A DNA stretch of 64,000 nucleotides from Gordionus sp. m RMFG-2023 (GCF_954871325.1 NC_088775.1:38789561-38853560), one strand, 5' to 3'. Numbered from the stretch's first letter, positions 24,027 to 34,708 are shown. Translations and numbers: made by a program. The notes: a model not told the origin generated them from the letters alone.

Positions 24027-24899
24027 TTACATAACAATTATCTTTAGCATGCCCCATTTTCCACATCTTTTACATTGAAATGTTCTTTGATTATTTCCCA
24101 TAATACGATACGTCGGAACATAACATTTTTCATTACTATGTCCAACTCCTCCACATCTATTACATTTAATCGGTTGCTTGTTAAACATTGCACCGTTCTC
24201 AACACAATTTCTACTTATATGCCCAAATTCTCTACATGAATAACATTTTACATTTTGCATATTAATCTTAGGACGATTAAATCTATTTCGGAAAAAATTT
24301 CCTTTTTCCCAATTTTCCCTTTCATTTCTCTGCAAGTTCATTGACGTATTATACTCTTTAAAATGATCGTATTCCTTATCATTTCTTCGATCATCTTTTT
24401 TGAAATCCCTTTCATTATACCTTTTCTCACAATATTCTCCATGACTACAATTATTTCGTTTATTATCTCCCATTCCATTTTCATCTTTAATCTCTATTTC
24501 TCTTTTATTATCAATATCTTTTCGTTCCTCTCCCGATCTAATAATATTGATACTTTTCCTCATTCCTTCTATCATATTTTCATTTAACATTTTTCATATT
24601 TCATTCAAATTTAACATCTCTTCCGTAATTCTTTCATTTTCATTAACGTTTTTTACTTCCCTTTCATTTTTTCCTTTTTCAATTTCATTATTTTTTATTT
24701 CAATTTCATTATTTTTTATTTCAATTTCCTCCGTAATTTTTATTATATCTCTTTCTATAACTATTTTTATTTTTTTCCGATGTATCATAATACCAATTAT
24801 CCATAAACATATCATTACTACAGCTATAATACAATTATTTCTCTGTAGAACCATTTCCACATACTTTTGAGTTTTTATACTTCTTTTATAATTAAACAT
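24027..24899 (-). mobile_element. Gag region of the Gypsy fossil with hydrophobic N-terminus and zinc knuckles
   Basis: The upstream open stretch has a hydrophobic segment CIIAVVMICLWIIGIMI near its start, followed by a long charged, Glu/Lys/Asn-rich tract. The downstream stretch holds CCHC knuckles CYSCREFGHISRNC and CNRCGGVGHSNEKC, with a start of a third (CKRCGKWG). A membrane-like segment at the start of a Gag is unusual and recurs in other elements here (41016 and 59687). Confidence 0.75.
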
Positions 24900-25165
24900 T
24901 TATTCCTTATTCACAAATTTATAAAAAATTTATTAAAACTTTTATTATAAATATTTTAACATTGCTAAAAGTTAGACAATATATTAAACCTAATATAATT
25001 AATAATATCAAAATTATATAAATGCACATCATTTTATATATTCCAAAAAATTTTTACCTTTTATCTTTAAGAATTTTTTTTTTTTAAACGTGATTGTATA
25101 TTTTATTAATACACTGAGTTCCCTCTTACACAGATATCTTGTCCGTTGGTTGAATAAAAATTAAA

Positions 25166-25449
25166 CGGCACCATTTTTGTGTAGTTTTCTTATAACTTAT
25201 AAGATTAATTAATTATTTGACAATTTTATTTGTCTAATCTATAATAAAAAAATTCCATAAGAAAAATCATCCTTTTTTACGCGAAAAAAAATTAAAAATT
25301 AATAAATATATAATAACATTTCTTTTTAATTAACAATCTTCGAAGCGTAAAAAACATTATTATTTTTTTTTTAAAATAAAATACAAAAATATCTTTGACC
25401 TCATTTCTTTTTCATATAAAAATATAATATATCGTTAACATCATTTTAA
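25166..25449 (-). repeat. 5' LTR of the Gypsy element
   Basis: Direct-repeat partner of 19860-20131. Confidence 0.85.
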
Positions 25450-26210
25450 AATACTACAACAGTATAGTAGTTAGACAAGGTAATAATTTTTCTTAACTTA
25501 CTTTATTGAATTATAAGATCTACTTTAATTTTATTTATGATAATATTTGAAATAAAATTAAAATAATATAAATTAGAAACTTGTTAGATGGATTAAGAAA
25601 ATAACTAATGTACTATATAATCATGGAAAACAAGTTAAATTATTAAACATGTCTTTTTTTTAAAGATTTCAATGAGACCCAAGAAAGCTTCATATGATAG
25701 GCCATGCTTATAAATGTAAAACACTTCTAAAATTCAAATTCACAAAAAAAAATTGTTCAATTAGAAAAATATAAATATTTGATTTCTATAAATTTATACC
25801 AATTAATTGTATATAAATATTTATATATGCCAATAAAATAAAGACAGGTTTATAATAAATTTTGAATTTTATCATATGTTAATTTTAAAAAGCCAATATA
25901 TCCTAATTTTTTTAAGCTCAACAATAGCACATTTTTTTCAATTCTAATTGTTCTGCCCCAAACTTAGAATTATATTAATTTTAGTAAAATTATATTATAA
26001 AATCTCTAGATTCACGTCCCCATTTCAGAATTTTAATTACTTTCTATATTAACTAATCTTTTTAAAATTAACTTATGAATTCTAATATTATAAATGCAAA
26101 TGTATTAACAGGCCATGCTGAAATGAAAGTTTATTAATGCTTTGTTAACATAATATTTTATTTGAATTATTTTATTACACATGCATCACAATTATAAAAT
26201 AATGTAAGAT
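25450..26210. other. Non-coding part of the Tigger element, 3' side
   Basis: AT-rich, no ORF. Downstream of the Tigger stop codon, so probably its 3' untranslated region. Confidence 0.4.
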
Positions 26211-27197
26211 TTAATATGATAAGAGTTTGGTTAAACTCTGAGTAAATAATTCTTCTACTATATTTTCTAGCTTTCTTAATGAATCTTGGTCCCTTAGATG
26301 ATAATGAGCATATTCAAGAAAAGTATAGTAACCATTAAGAGCCTGATTTTTTGTAATTAAATGATTTGATATCTCTAGATTCCCTTCGTCATTCTCAGAG
26401 CTTTCATAACCTTCCATGATTAATCAAATTTTTTGAAAAAATTAAACCTTACAATTCTAATTTTATCTGATTACCAAGTCCTGATCATCCAATAGTCCAT
26501 GGCAGCTAGCATTATCATCGTGTAACGCATATTATACAAATATGGGATCAAATTCATCTTCTTCATTGTCATTTTAATGCTGTATCATCCTCTGATTCCC
26601 TATCAAATGCCATAGACTTATCAAAGAAATTAGCTTCAATAAAGCATTTTATGATTGTGGTACTTGTCACCTCACCCCATGCAAATTTTATAAGATAGAG
26701 GCTATTATAAAGTGTAAATCTTTTATAAAAAGTGGTGGTATCATTTCCTTCCATCAATGCTCATGATAACCTTTCTCTAAAGACATTTAAAGGATCTAAT
26801 TGCATCCATGTCCAAAGGTTGAATTAGGGATGTTGTATTTGCTGTTAAAAAAATTAATTTTATATTATTAAATGTTAATTTTGTTTTGTGGCAAGATGCA
26901 TTGTCACAAAACAATAAAAATTTTTTCATTAATGAGGAATCCCATTCTTTTAGAATATCTTCAAAAGTTGAGGTTGTTATCCAGCTGCTTTTATTGTAGG
27001 AGTATTTCACTGGTAATTTTTTATTTTTAAAGCACCTAGGGTTTTTAAATTTTCCTAGAACATATAACTTTTTATCAGATCCATCCCCATTTATGATAAA
27101 TAGAACTGAGACCTTTTCCTTGTCTAGTTTGAAGCTCAGAGGTTGAGTTCCACTAAATTCCATTGTACCCTTTCGTAATGCTCGGTAGTATACTCCT
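26211..27197 (-). pseudogene. Tigger/pogo transposase, catalytic core and C-terminus
   Basis: The frame 26777-27163 encodes MEFSGTQPLSFKLDKEKVSV, then LYVLGKFKNPRCFKNK, LPVKYSYNKSSW, FLLFCDNASCHK and NTTSLIQPLDMDAIRSFK. This is the DDE_1 core of CENP-B/Tigger transposases; the aspartate of LLFCDN is the second and that of QPLD the third catalytic residue. The first is in the piece at 27468-27671. Two further open stretches (26569-26757, with KFAWGEVTSTTIIKCFIEAN, and 26211-26417) fit the helical C-terminal tail. The frame changes between these pieces, and a MITE cuts the gene at 27198, so it is dead. Confidence 0.85.
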
Positions 27198-27467
27198 CAG
27201 TGGCGTAGCTAGGAATTTTCCTTAGAGGGGGTCCATACATAAATTTAGTAGATTATTCAATGACTTTATAATAATACTATCCAGAATAATTTCAATAGTA
27301 ATATAATATCCTTCCACGAACATCAAAACCAGGAAAATATAAATATTATTGGTATTTATTTGATATAAAGTTACCACTTATAAGTCTTTTGAACGTATAT
27401 TCTAAAAATAAATTTTTGCTCTGGGAGGGGTCCAAACTCGAAAACCACCCCCGTAGCTACGCCACTG
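27198..27467. mobile_element. hAT-type MITE, CAGTGGCGTAGC ends, inserted in Tigger
   Basis: Ends CAGTGGCGTAGCTAGGAATT and CGTAGCTACGCCACTG are inverted repeats, followed inside by G-rich AGAGGGGGTCC on one side and the matching C-rich block on the other. These ends are those of ZMYM/Charlie-like hAT elements. 270 bp, no ORF. Flanks ATACTCCT and AATCCTAT look like a worn 8-bp target duplication. Confidence 0.75.
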
Positions 27468-27671
27468 AATCCTATCATCATAATTGTAAATATTACTCCT
27501 TTGATAATCTTTAATCAGAGATAGAAGTGTATTTCTGCTCTATTCATCTGCATTAATAATATCTACACTCCCTTTTTCATTGCAAACAATAGGAAAATTT
27601 ATATTCTATCTTTTCCTAAATTTCTGTTACCAGCTCCTAGTAGGAATGTCTATAATTTATAATCATATTAT
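27468..27671 (-). pseudogene. Tigger transposase segment with first catalytic aspartate
   Basis: The minus strand reads LLSLIKDYQRSNIYNYDD next to the MITE; beyond the MITE the frame resumes as GVYYRALRKGTMEF. The family form is 'iyNaDETGLfy', so YNYDD holds the first catalytic residue and the MITE sits exactly within this motif. The right side is cut by the hAT insertion at 27672. Confidence 0.75.
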
Positions 27672-28028
27672 CAGAGTTGTTAAAGGATCAAATCAAAAGA
27701 TCGCCGATCCTGGATTCGATCCTAAATTTGTCAATTTTCTCGGATTTAAGATCCTGACCTTAAATTGTGGATCGTGATCGAGATCATTTTTTTAAATATT
27801 CGATCCCGATCCTTTTAAAAATTATTTTTTTACTTAATAAGCAATAAATAAAATAAAAATTTTGAAAATTAAATTTAAATATTATTTAAAAAAAATATCT
27901 ATCTACATCATAATTTATCAACCACCATTCCACCAGATTTTATATTTCAACAATTTCGCAAATTTTTTATAAGAATAAGTTATATTTATTTATTAATTAT
28001 ATTATAATATAAATTCTAGGTTTTAATA

Positions 28029-28225
28029 ATGTCCTCCATTATAGATTTAGAAGATGATACATCTACTTCTATTGATGTGACAGCAGATATAAGTGAGAAT
28101 GAGAATCTTTTACCATTTCATAATTTACGTAAGTATTTTACTTTATGTGAAATGGATGGAAGTACCATACAATGATCTATGCAAAATGCTCTTTATGCAA
28201 AAACAAAATATCTTCTTCAAAGATT
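28029..28225 (+). pseudogene. hAT transposase N-terminus with BED-type zinc finger
   Basis: Starts ATGTCCTCCATTATAGATTT, giving MSSIIDLEDDTSTSIDVTAD. Further on, in another frame, AKCSLCKNKISSSKISSSNL and KRH show the C-x2-C ... H pattern of a BED zinc finger, the DNA-binding module at the start of many hAT transposases. The frame shifts before the finger and a stop follows KRH. Confidence 0.6.
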
Positions 28226-28666
28226 AGCAGTTCAAACCTAAAGAGGCATTAGTATAATTCTTTTAAAAATATAATTTTTATTATTTGTGAAGATCATAAC
28301 AATATGCATATAATAAAAATTATAGATTTCCTTCACTATATGATGACAGTAATATATTGGCATCAGGCCGTGTACGCAGGAATTTGGTCTGGGGGGGGGG
28401 GGGGGGATAATAAAATTTTTTAAGAAATATTATTAAAAATATCAGTCATAAATTTATTAGAACTAATAACTATTTCTAATATACAATTTTAAATTAATGT
28501 GAATTATAAAAAAATATATGTATATATAAAAAACTATAAAATAAGTGTGAATTAAAAAAAAATATTAAACACACAACTGGCGGTAGAGAAAAACAATATG
28601 AATGTGAATTATAATATATAAAGTAAATATAACCACAGAAATTTGAATTTTTTGAGCCTTTAAAAT

Positions 28667-28861
28667 TTATATACATAAAAAATTTAAATGTTGGATATAA
28701 AAATTAATACACAAAATGTTTTTTAGGAATAATTGTATTTTGTATGTTATATATTTATGTGTAAAATCCAATCTTCGTTGGGATTGAGCTAATTTTTCAA
28801 TTATCTCATCCTTGCTTGTCGTCAAATGCCTATGAATATTCAAAAGTTCTAAACCTTTCAA
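28667..28861 (-). pseudogene. hAT (ZMYM-type) dimerisation domain, C-terminal part
   Basis: ESRLKGLELLNIHRHLTT followed by DEIIEKLAQSQRRLDF matches the end of ZMYM1/DUF4371-type hAT transposases (usual form 'eRLnGLalLniHrdi---e-vid-Fa--k-Rrl-f'). The preceding part, NERTFSFLRKI, lies beyond the MITE at about 29190-29225, so the MITE split the dimerisation domain; a frame change is also present. Confidence 0.8.
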
Positions 28862-28897
28862 TCTACTTTCAGAAGTTGTACTTTTTGGTATGTTTTT

Positions 28898-29185
28898 CAG
28901 AGACCTGCAGGCCCGGCTCCCGGGCGTATTTTAATTTTTTAAATACACCCGGGCGGGGCCTGAAAATTTTTTTAAAAAAATATCCGGGCCTGGTTGTATA
29001 TTTAAAACAGCCTATACTTGAAATCGTTATTATTAGCTATAAAAATCAAAAAGAAATATAATTTATTTTAAAAAAATCCGGGCCGGGCCTGAAAATTTTA
29101 TTTTAAATAACCCCGAGCCGGGCCGTAAAAATTTTTTTAAAAAAAATCCGGGCCGTGCCCTGCAAATTACCTCTGCAGGGCTCTG
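28898..29185. mobile_element. hAT MITE, CCCGGCCC family, innermost insertion
   Basis: Ends CAGAGACCTGCAGGCCCGG and CTCTGCAGGGCTCTG are inverted. The body alternates CCCGGGC-type blocks with AATTTTTTTAAAAAAA. Flanks ATGTTTTT and TTATTTTT agree at 6 of 8 positions, a slightly worn target duplication. Same family as the hAT element at 50,492-54,879. Confidence 0.85.
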
Positions 29186-29585
29186 TTATTTTTCTTAAAA
29201 AAGAGAATGTTCTCTCATTAGTTTACTAATGGGGAGAGTTGCTAATATATATAAACATACATTGAGAATATAATTTAAATGTTACAAATGCAAAGCATCC
29301 ATAGCATTTTTTGGAGCTATATCAACCATAGTTAATTTTATAAACATAGTTATTCAGCTAATAAGGTATCATAAGATACTTTAACATCTTCATGATAAAA
29401 ATCTAACAAATATTTTTTTTTCTATCACCATCTAAATGTTAGTAAGGCTTTTGTGGAAGTAATATCTGCAGGTTGTAAGTGCTGCATGATGAATTTAAAA
29501 CCATTCATTTATTTGGGTTATAAATATATCTAAGAGAGGGGACATTTGTTTTATAATACTCTTCTACTGATCCCATATTAATGTT

Positions 29586-29912
29586 TTAACGATGAGCCTG
29601 CCTTTCTGCAAGTCGAAGGAGACAAATATTAAACACGTAAAACTCTACTGTTGACTCAACAATAACATATAAAATATGAAATTCTTCATCAACATTAGCC
29701 CTAATTTCCTTGAGTTCTAATAAAATGCTCTCCGCTATTCTTATCTTCTTAATCAAGTCAATATCATGTTTATGAAAGTATACATATAGTTGTATAATTA
29801 AATAATACATTCTAATGAGAAAAAAATTTTGGAATGAGCATTTATTCCAATAATTTTCTTGCTTCTGAGGAAATACTTCTTTCAGACCATTGTGATATTT
29901 CAGTAATAGCAA
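29586..29912 (-). pseudogene. ZMYM-type hAT transposase fragment
   Basis: A 108-residue open stretch: LKYHNGLKEVFPQKQENYWN near the start, then LLELKEIRANVDEEFHILY and ICLLRLAERQAHR at the end. The last block corresponds to 'i--PR-a-rQ-hR-n', a conserved landmark before the C-terminal region of ZMYM1-like hAT transposases. It is upstream of, and in the same orientation as, the dimerisation piece at 28667-28861. The catalytic N-terminal part is not found. Confidence 0.65.
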
Positions 29913-30299
29913 ATAATCGGCTCTTCTAACTCTATAAAAGCGGTTATTGCTTGATGGCGAAGACTCTATCTATTGGACAAGCTTGCAATTTCTTTCTCCC
30001 TGTTGGACAAGGAGTTCAGAAATAATTATTAATTGACTAGAAATTTGAAACTGGTAGATAAATATTACGCCACTAAAAATTTGAAAATAATAAGTAAATA
30101 TCACGCCGAAAAACTTGAAATCGAAATTAATTGATAAAATAACTAAGTAGATGAATGTGATAAATAAATGAAATTAAATATTTAATATGAGATAGGAATA
30201 AATATTAACAATAATATTTTTGAAAAGGCATCTGCATTTTTTGGCTGGGGGGGAGGGGGGATTTGTCTCTTTGCCCCCCCCCGCTGCGTACGCGCTTGA

Positions 30300-30706
30300 T
30301 TGGCATCAATAATTCACCCAAAATTTAAGCTCAATTCGCCTTTTATTAATCTGGCACAAAATTTATTGCTAAAAGAAAAGTTAATTGCCCATTTAGAAAA
30401 TATACAGGGTCAACCATATGCAGATCCTTCAAATGAATGCATGGATCGATACCTTTTTTGCCATTAATAATTTTTTTTATTCTAATGAAGATTCAGGGAA
30501 TATTTTAATTATTATGTTAATTTTAAAAAAACATTTATTGAATATAACACATCTTTACCATCAAGCGCTCCTGTGGAGTGCTTGTTTAGTAAAACTAAAC
30601 ATGTATTTAATGAAAAACGTGGTTGTTTAATTGATGATAATTTAGAAAATTTTTTATTATTAATGGCTAATTTAATTATAAATGAATATATTCTAATTGT
30701 TATACT
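30300..30706 (+). pseudogene. hAT transposase C-terminus of the GGATC-family element
   Basis: After the nested insertion the plus strand reads ASIIHPKFKLNSPF, then LIAHLENIQGQPY, and after a frame interruption SSAPVECLFSKTKHVFNEKR followed by GCLIDDNLENFLLLMAN. The last two blocks are the hAT C-terminal dimerisation domain. The gene is broken by stops between these blocks. Confidence 0.75.
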
Positions 30707-30966
30707 TATATTATATTATTCAATTACAATAAATCTATACCATATTTATTTTTTTTTATATAGTTAATTTTGCATCGATCAGAAATTTAAATAAGAAAAG
30801 ATCAAAAAAGGTCGATCCTGGATTTCGATCCTCTTTTTTTCAAAAGATCGTGATCGGGATTCGATTTTTTTAAAAGGATCGATTAACAAGCCTGCATATT
30901 ATTTATATAATTTATAATTACCTTCATTGAATGTTTGGCTAAAAAACATAGCTTTTTCTAACATCA

Positions 30967-31227
30967 CTAGCCTATTTGGACTGCAATTTTTACTTCGCAT
31001 TTGGGTAAAAACCAAACTAATAAAGCTACTTCTGTCTTTGGGTAACAACTCATTCGAACTCTTTTAGTTGCAGGGGGATTATTCTTTAGAAATTGTGAGG
31101 ATATAGTTGCTTTATTAGCTTCCAATCTATAAATTGTAGAAACATGACATTTATAACTTAAAGTTAATTGTGCTTTTGTGGTAGTACTTAATTTTTCAAT
31201 GATTTCCCCCTTTTGCTTGAGGGTCAA
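30967..31227 (-). pseudogene. Tigger transposase N-terminus (CENP-B-type helix-turn-helix)
   Basis: MTLKQKGEIIEKLSTTTKAQ then LSYKCHVSTIYRLEANKATI and PPATKRVRMSCYPKTEVALL. This is the N-terminal psq/CENP-B HTH that recognises the transposon ends, followed by the start of the second HTH. It is the 5' part of the gene whose core lies at 26.2-27.7 kb; the hAT nest lies between. The start methionine is the first in frame and fits the family, whose N-terminal domain begins with 'LtlkeKleIi'. Confidence 0.8.
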
Positions 31228-31460
31228 TGTTGGAAAGATGTTTTACTATAAAAATAATTTAAACATGATTATAATATATAACAAAATTACTGTAATAAAA
31301 AAAGATAAAAATGCAGTTCATGTAAAAAAAAAAATCACGAATAATATATTTCGATAAGAAAAATTTTATTTTTTCACTTATCCGATTAAATTAACGTTAT
31401 TTTTATACAAATGGGACCTGTAAAAATTAACTGATTCGCAATTATAAATGTAATTTAACC

Positions 31461-31614
31461 TAGTGTTGTTAAATTGCCGGGTCGGGGCTTGGCCAAAAAC
31501 CCAGCAAGGTTTGAGCTGAAAAAAACGACCCTAAACCCGAGCCAACCGATTTGGCCATAGATCAGACTCGACCCGACCCAATGGGTCTCATAAGCCGACC
31601 CATCGGGTCAGCTA
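31461..31614. mobile_element. Left end of a TAGTGTTGTTAAA-type element
   Basis: Starts TAGTGTTGTTAAATTGCCGG, as in the MITEs at 1001 and 46876. Inside it becomes rich in GACCC/GGGTC motifs that continue into the minisatellite on the right. The right end was not located. Confidence 0.45.
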
Positions 31615-31790
31615 GGTGGTCGGCTTGCTGGGCTGGCTGGCTTGGTCGGCCTGCTGAGTCGACTTGCTGGGTTGGCCTGCTAGGTTGGCTTGCTGGGTTG
31701 GCCTGCTGAGTTGGCTTGCTGGGTCGACCTGCTGGGTTGGCTTGCTGGGTCGACCTGCTAGGTTGGCTTACTGGGTCGACAAAATATATA
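31615..31790. repeat. GC-rich 13-bp minisatellite, about 13 units
   Basis: Units alternate between TTGCTGGGTTGGC, CTGCTAGGTTGGC, TTGCTGGGTCGAC and CTGCTGAGTTGGC. It is far richer in G+C than everything around it. Confidence 0.95.
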
Positions 31791-31794
31791 GAAA

Positions 31795-33270
31795 GTTAAA
31801 CTAGTTTGTTTTAATCCAGGTTTATTGTTTTTGATATTAGAAAAATGTTCAAAAATCTATGGTTCTAGTAATAAATTGGCACTGCTATTATATTTTACTC
31901 CACGAGGAAAAAATAAATTGTGAAAATTTTTTAAAAACATATTTTAAGCCTAGTTAAAAGTTTTAGATACTTGAAAGATGTTCCTAAACCTTTTGGTCTT
32001 GTAATAAATTGGCACTGTTGTTATATTTTACTCCACGAGGAAGGCGTTGTTTTAAGCCTAGTTAAATGTTTATGATATTAGGAGGATGTTCTATAACCTT
32101 TGGGTCTAGTAATAATTTTGCACTGCCATAATATTTTACTCCACATGGAAAAAATAAATTGTGAAAAATTTTTAAAAATTTATCCTAAGCCTAGTTAAAA
32201 GTTTTTGATACTAGAAAAATGTTCTTAAACCTTTGGGTCTTGTAATATATATGCACTGCTGTTGTATTTTACTCTACGAGAAAAGAAATTTATGAATTTT
32301 TTTAAGACATTGTTTTAAACCTAGTTTTATGATATTAGAAAGATGTTCTTAAACCTTAGGGTCTGGTAATTAATTGGCACCTCCATTATATTTTACTCCA
32401 CAAGGAAAAAATAAATTGCTGAAAATTTTTATTAATTTATTTTAAACCTAGTTAAAAGTTTTTGATACTAGAAAGATGTTCTTAAACCTTTGGGCCTTGT
32501 AATAAATTGGCACAGCTATTATATTTAACTTCAGGAGGAAAATAGAATCTAAATTTTTTAAGACTTTGTAATAAACCTACTTTATTGTTTGTGGTATTAG
32601 ATGTTCTAAAACTTTTGGGTCTAGTAATGAATTAGCCTACTCCACGAGGAACTCTATTATAAATTTTTTTTTAAATTTTGTCTCAAACTTAGTTTAAAGT
32701 ATATACTAAAAAATGTTCAAAAACTTTTGGGTTTAGTAATAATTTAGCACTGTTATTAAATTTTAGTCCACGAGGAAAAACATTGCGAATATTTTATAAA
32801 ACTTTGTTTTTATCCTAGTTAATAGTTTTTAATTTTAGAAAGAAGTTTTTAATTTATGTTTATAAATAAATTTATAGTGGCATTTTTTTTAACTCTAAAC
32901 GTGAAATGTAGAAATATAAAAAAATTATTTATTTATGTTTAGAACCCAATAAAAAGTTTCTGATAATATAAAGATTTTCTAAAATCATTCGATCTATTAA
33001 TATGGTGTCACTGGCATTATAATTTATTCCACTAAGAAAAATTTTATTTTAAATCTTTATTTTAAGATTATTTAAATAACTTTGATATTGGAAAGATGTT
33101 TTAAAACCCTTGGGTTCAGTAAGCAATTTCTAATTCCACTACTTTTTAACATCACGCGTAAAAATCTGGAAATATAAAAAAATTTATATACTTGTTTTGA
33201 ACCCAGTAAAAGTTTTTGATAGTAGAAAAATATTCTAAACATTAGGGTCTAGTAAAATATTGACAGTGCT
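31795..33270. repeat. Satellite of about 125-bp units, about 11 units
   Basis: Landmarks CCTAGTTAAAAGTTTTTGAT, AGAAAGATGTTCTTAAACC, TTTGGGTCTTGTAATAAATT and TATTTTACTCCACGAGGAAA recur at steps of about 105-137 bp. Units on the right are more decayed. No coding. Confidence 0.9.
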
Positions 33271-33782
33271 TTGAAACTTTTTAGGAGACTGACAGTTGAT
33301 AAGAAAAGATGAGGAAAGTTAAGCAAGGATCCCATTTTAAAATTAATTTTAAAATATGCTAAAAATATTTTGTAATATGTAATTACTATAAATTTTTTAC
33401 ATCAACTTTGGAAAATTTGAAACACAAGATTATAATTATTATATGATTTAAGATCATGGAAATAATTTTTAGAAAATTTTGAAATATTTTTTATAATTTG
33501 TGAGTTTTACAAGAATTTATTATGTTACTTATTAATTACAATATAATAAAGTTGATTCTGCCTTAATAAGACAATTTATATATTCTATTCATTCATAATA
33601 ATATTGTATTTAAATTTCATACATACAATTCTCGGACGACCATTCATTCATAATAAGTTACATCATAAAATAACAATGATTGATTCCCCTACCCTATATC
33701 TGTTAGGTAGTGACTTAGAAATTATTATATTCATAAATTGATTTTTTTCCTTTGGTAATTGTATCAATGACTTATCCTAAAG
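33271..33782. other. Non-coding, nothing recognised
   Basis: AT-rich; ends with TCCTAAAG (33775-33782), the target copy of the MITE to its right. Confidence 0.5.
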
Positions 33783-34083
33783 TAGTGATCTGCATCGGGC
33801 CTAATTTTTCAAGCCCGACCCGGCCCAAAATTTTTTAAAAAGTTTTGCCGGCCCGGCCCGAACCCGAAATTTTTTTAAAAAATATTTACCGGCTCGTCCC
33901 GTTATTTAAATATAGAAATTAATTTTTATAATTACTCAAAATAAAAGACATATGTTATATGTCGTTAAGTTTCAATAAATAAAATCAAATATTTTTATTT
34001 TACATAAAAAATTCAATATAAAATTGATAAATTTAGAACGGGCTTCGGGCCGCTCGGGCCGGGCCTAACTTTGCAGATCTCTA
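33783..34083. mobile_element. hAT MITE, CCCGGCCC family, with exact target duplication
   Basis: Flanked by TCCTAAAG on both sides (33775-33782, 34084-34091). Ends TAGTGATCTGCA and TGCAGATCTCTA are inverted with one mismatch. GGGCCTAA, CCCGACCCGGCCC and CCGGCCCGGCCCG blocks alternate with AAATTTTTTTAAAA near the left end and recur inverted at the right. Confidence 0.9.
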
Positions 34084-34091
34084 TCCTAAAG

Positions 34092-34309
34092 TATAATATT
34101 CGTGCTTAAGAATATTATTATAGGAACATTTAGATCTTAAAAGACGCTACTAATTAGGAATTAAAAAAATTTTTATTTATGAACCCCTCCCCCTTTCTTT
34201 TTGGAAAATATAATAGCTCTATTTTTAATTTATAAAAATTATTTATTTATCGCAAGTAGGCTCTTTTATATTTTATGTAAAAATTTTCAAAAGCAAAATA
34301 TATAATAAG
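34092..34309. other. Spacer, nothing recognised
   Basis: AT-rich with a CCCCTCCCCC run near 34182-34191. Confidence 0.4.
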
Positions 34310-34492
34310 CAGGTCGAACCGAACCGAACGCCAAACCGGAACGTACCGTTATAATTCTGAACCAGCCGTAACCGAACCGTTATAAAGAAAGTATAAAAAG
34401 AGCGAACCGTTATAAATATTTTTAAAAATTAATTAGTTTTAAATTATTAACCTTAATTTGAAATTTTAATTTTTGGACGCAATTTTTAAATT

Positions 34493-34708
34493 GTGATTTC
34501 TTTTCAAATTAAATTTATTTATATTATCTACATATCAATCAATACAATGGCTATTCTGTCCAAATTAAATTTGAAAAAACCACTGATAGATTATTGCACA
34601 AGATGGAACTCGTTGGAGAGATTACTAGAGTTAAAAAACTTTTGCCAAGAAATACCGCTCCAAAGCAAAGATAGCCAAAATTGTCTATCAGAAATGAATG
34701 GAAAATAA
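34493..34708 (+). pseudogene. hAT transposase core fragment
   Basis: KKPLIDYCTRWNSLERLLEL with KNFCQE resembles the 'ld--tRWNSt--mLer-le-k' block that precedes the second half of the hAT RNase H-like core. Following sequence up to about 35095 has further short hAT-like open pieces (CRVDKINLKN, YLDLRYNAF in other frames) but is interrupted repeatedly. Confidence 0.65.

Larger units (their letters stand above)
19860..25449 (-). mobile_element. Ty3/Gypsy LTR retrotransposon, moderately preserved
   Basis: Two direct repeats of about 270 bp (19860-20131 and 25166-25449) are the LTRs; by eye they agree at roughly 95% of positions apart from small indels, so the insertion is of intermediate age. 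Minus-strand order: gag with an N-terminal hydrophobic segment (24594-24899) and CCHC zinc knuckles (24027-24590), protease (23574-23840, LLDTGAA), reverse transcriptase with YMDD and RNase H with FTDHK (21756-22975), integrase with HHCC zinc-binding region (21246-21731) and core (20962-21156). The element is broken in several places, perhaps five to ten. Inside the right LTR the minus strand has TGGTGCCGTT, a possible primer-binding site. Confidence 0.9.
28364..30298 (-). mobile_element. ZMYM/DUF4371-type hAT transposon nested in the first hAT
   Basis: An exact 8-bp target duplication, ATTGGCAT, flanks it (28356-28363 and 30299-30306). Ends are CAGGCCGTGTACGCAG and CTGCGTACGCGCTTG, with G- or C-runs just inside (28388-28406 and 30273-30282). 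Transposase pieces lie on the minus strand at 29586-29912 and 28667-28861. Its insertion point is within a NILAS-IIHPKFK region of the host hAT. The element is 1.9 kb including a 288-bp MITE, so the N-terminal coding part is missing. Confidence 0.85.
27672..30894 (+). mobile_element. hAT transposon (GGATC family) nested in Tigger
   Basis: An exact 8-bp target duplication, CATATTAT, flanks it (27664-27671 and 30895-30902). Ends CAGAGTTGTTAAAGGATC and GGATCGATTAACAAGCCTG are inverted, and GGATC/GATCC motifs are repeated inside both ends (27690-27810, 30780-30890). It holds an N-terminal BED-finger piece (28029-28225) and a C-terminal dimerisation domain (30300-30706) on the plus strand. Most of the catalytic core is missing, partly replaced by another hAT at 28364-30298. 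Confidence 0.9.
19453..31460 (-). mobile_element. pogo/Tigger DNA transposon, split by nested insertions
   Basis: The coding parts at 26211-27197, 27468-27671 and 30967-31227 are one Tigger-type transposase gene on the minus strand, interrupted by a hAT nest (27672-30894) and a MITE (27198-27467). The proposed outer ends are weaker: on the left TA then CAGTCAAAACCGTTTAATTG at 19453, on the right a diverged inverted counterpart containing TTCGCAATTATAA near 31435-31447. If correct, the Gypsy element 19860-25449 is also inserted in it and the original transposon was about 2.9 kb, a normal Tigger size. The coding assignment is firm; the left end is inference. Confidence 0.5.

Noticed and set aside
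28387-28407. Long poly-G run as a possible G-quadruplex regulatory element or assembly error
   Set aside because: Poly-G just inside the end is a feature of this hAT group (a matching poly-C is at the other end), so it is explained by the transposon; its exact length may still be unreliable.
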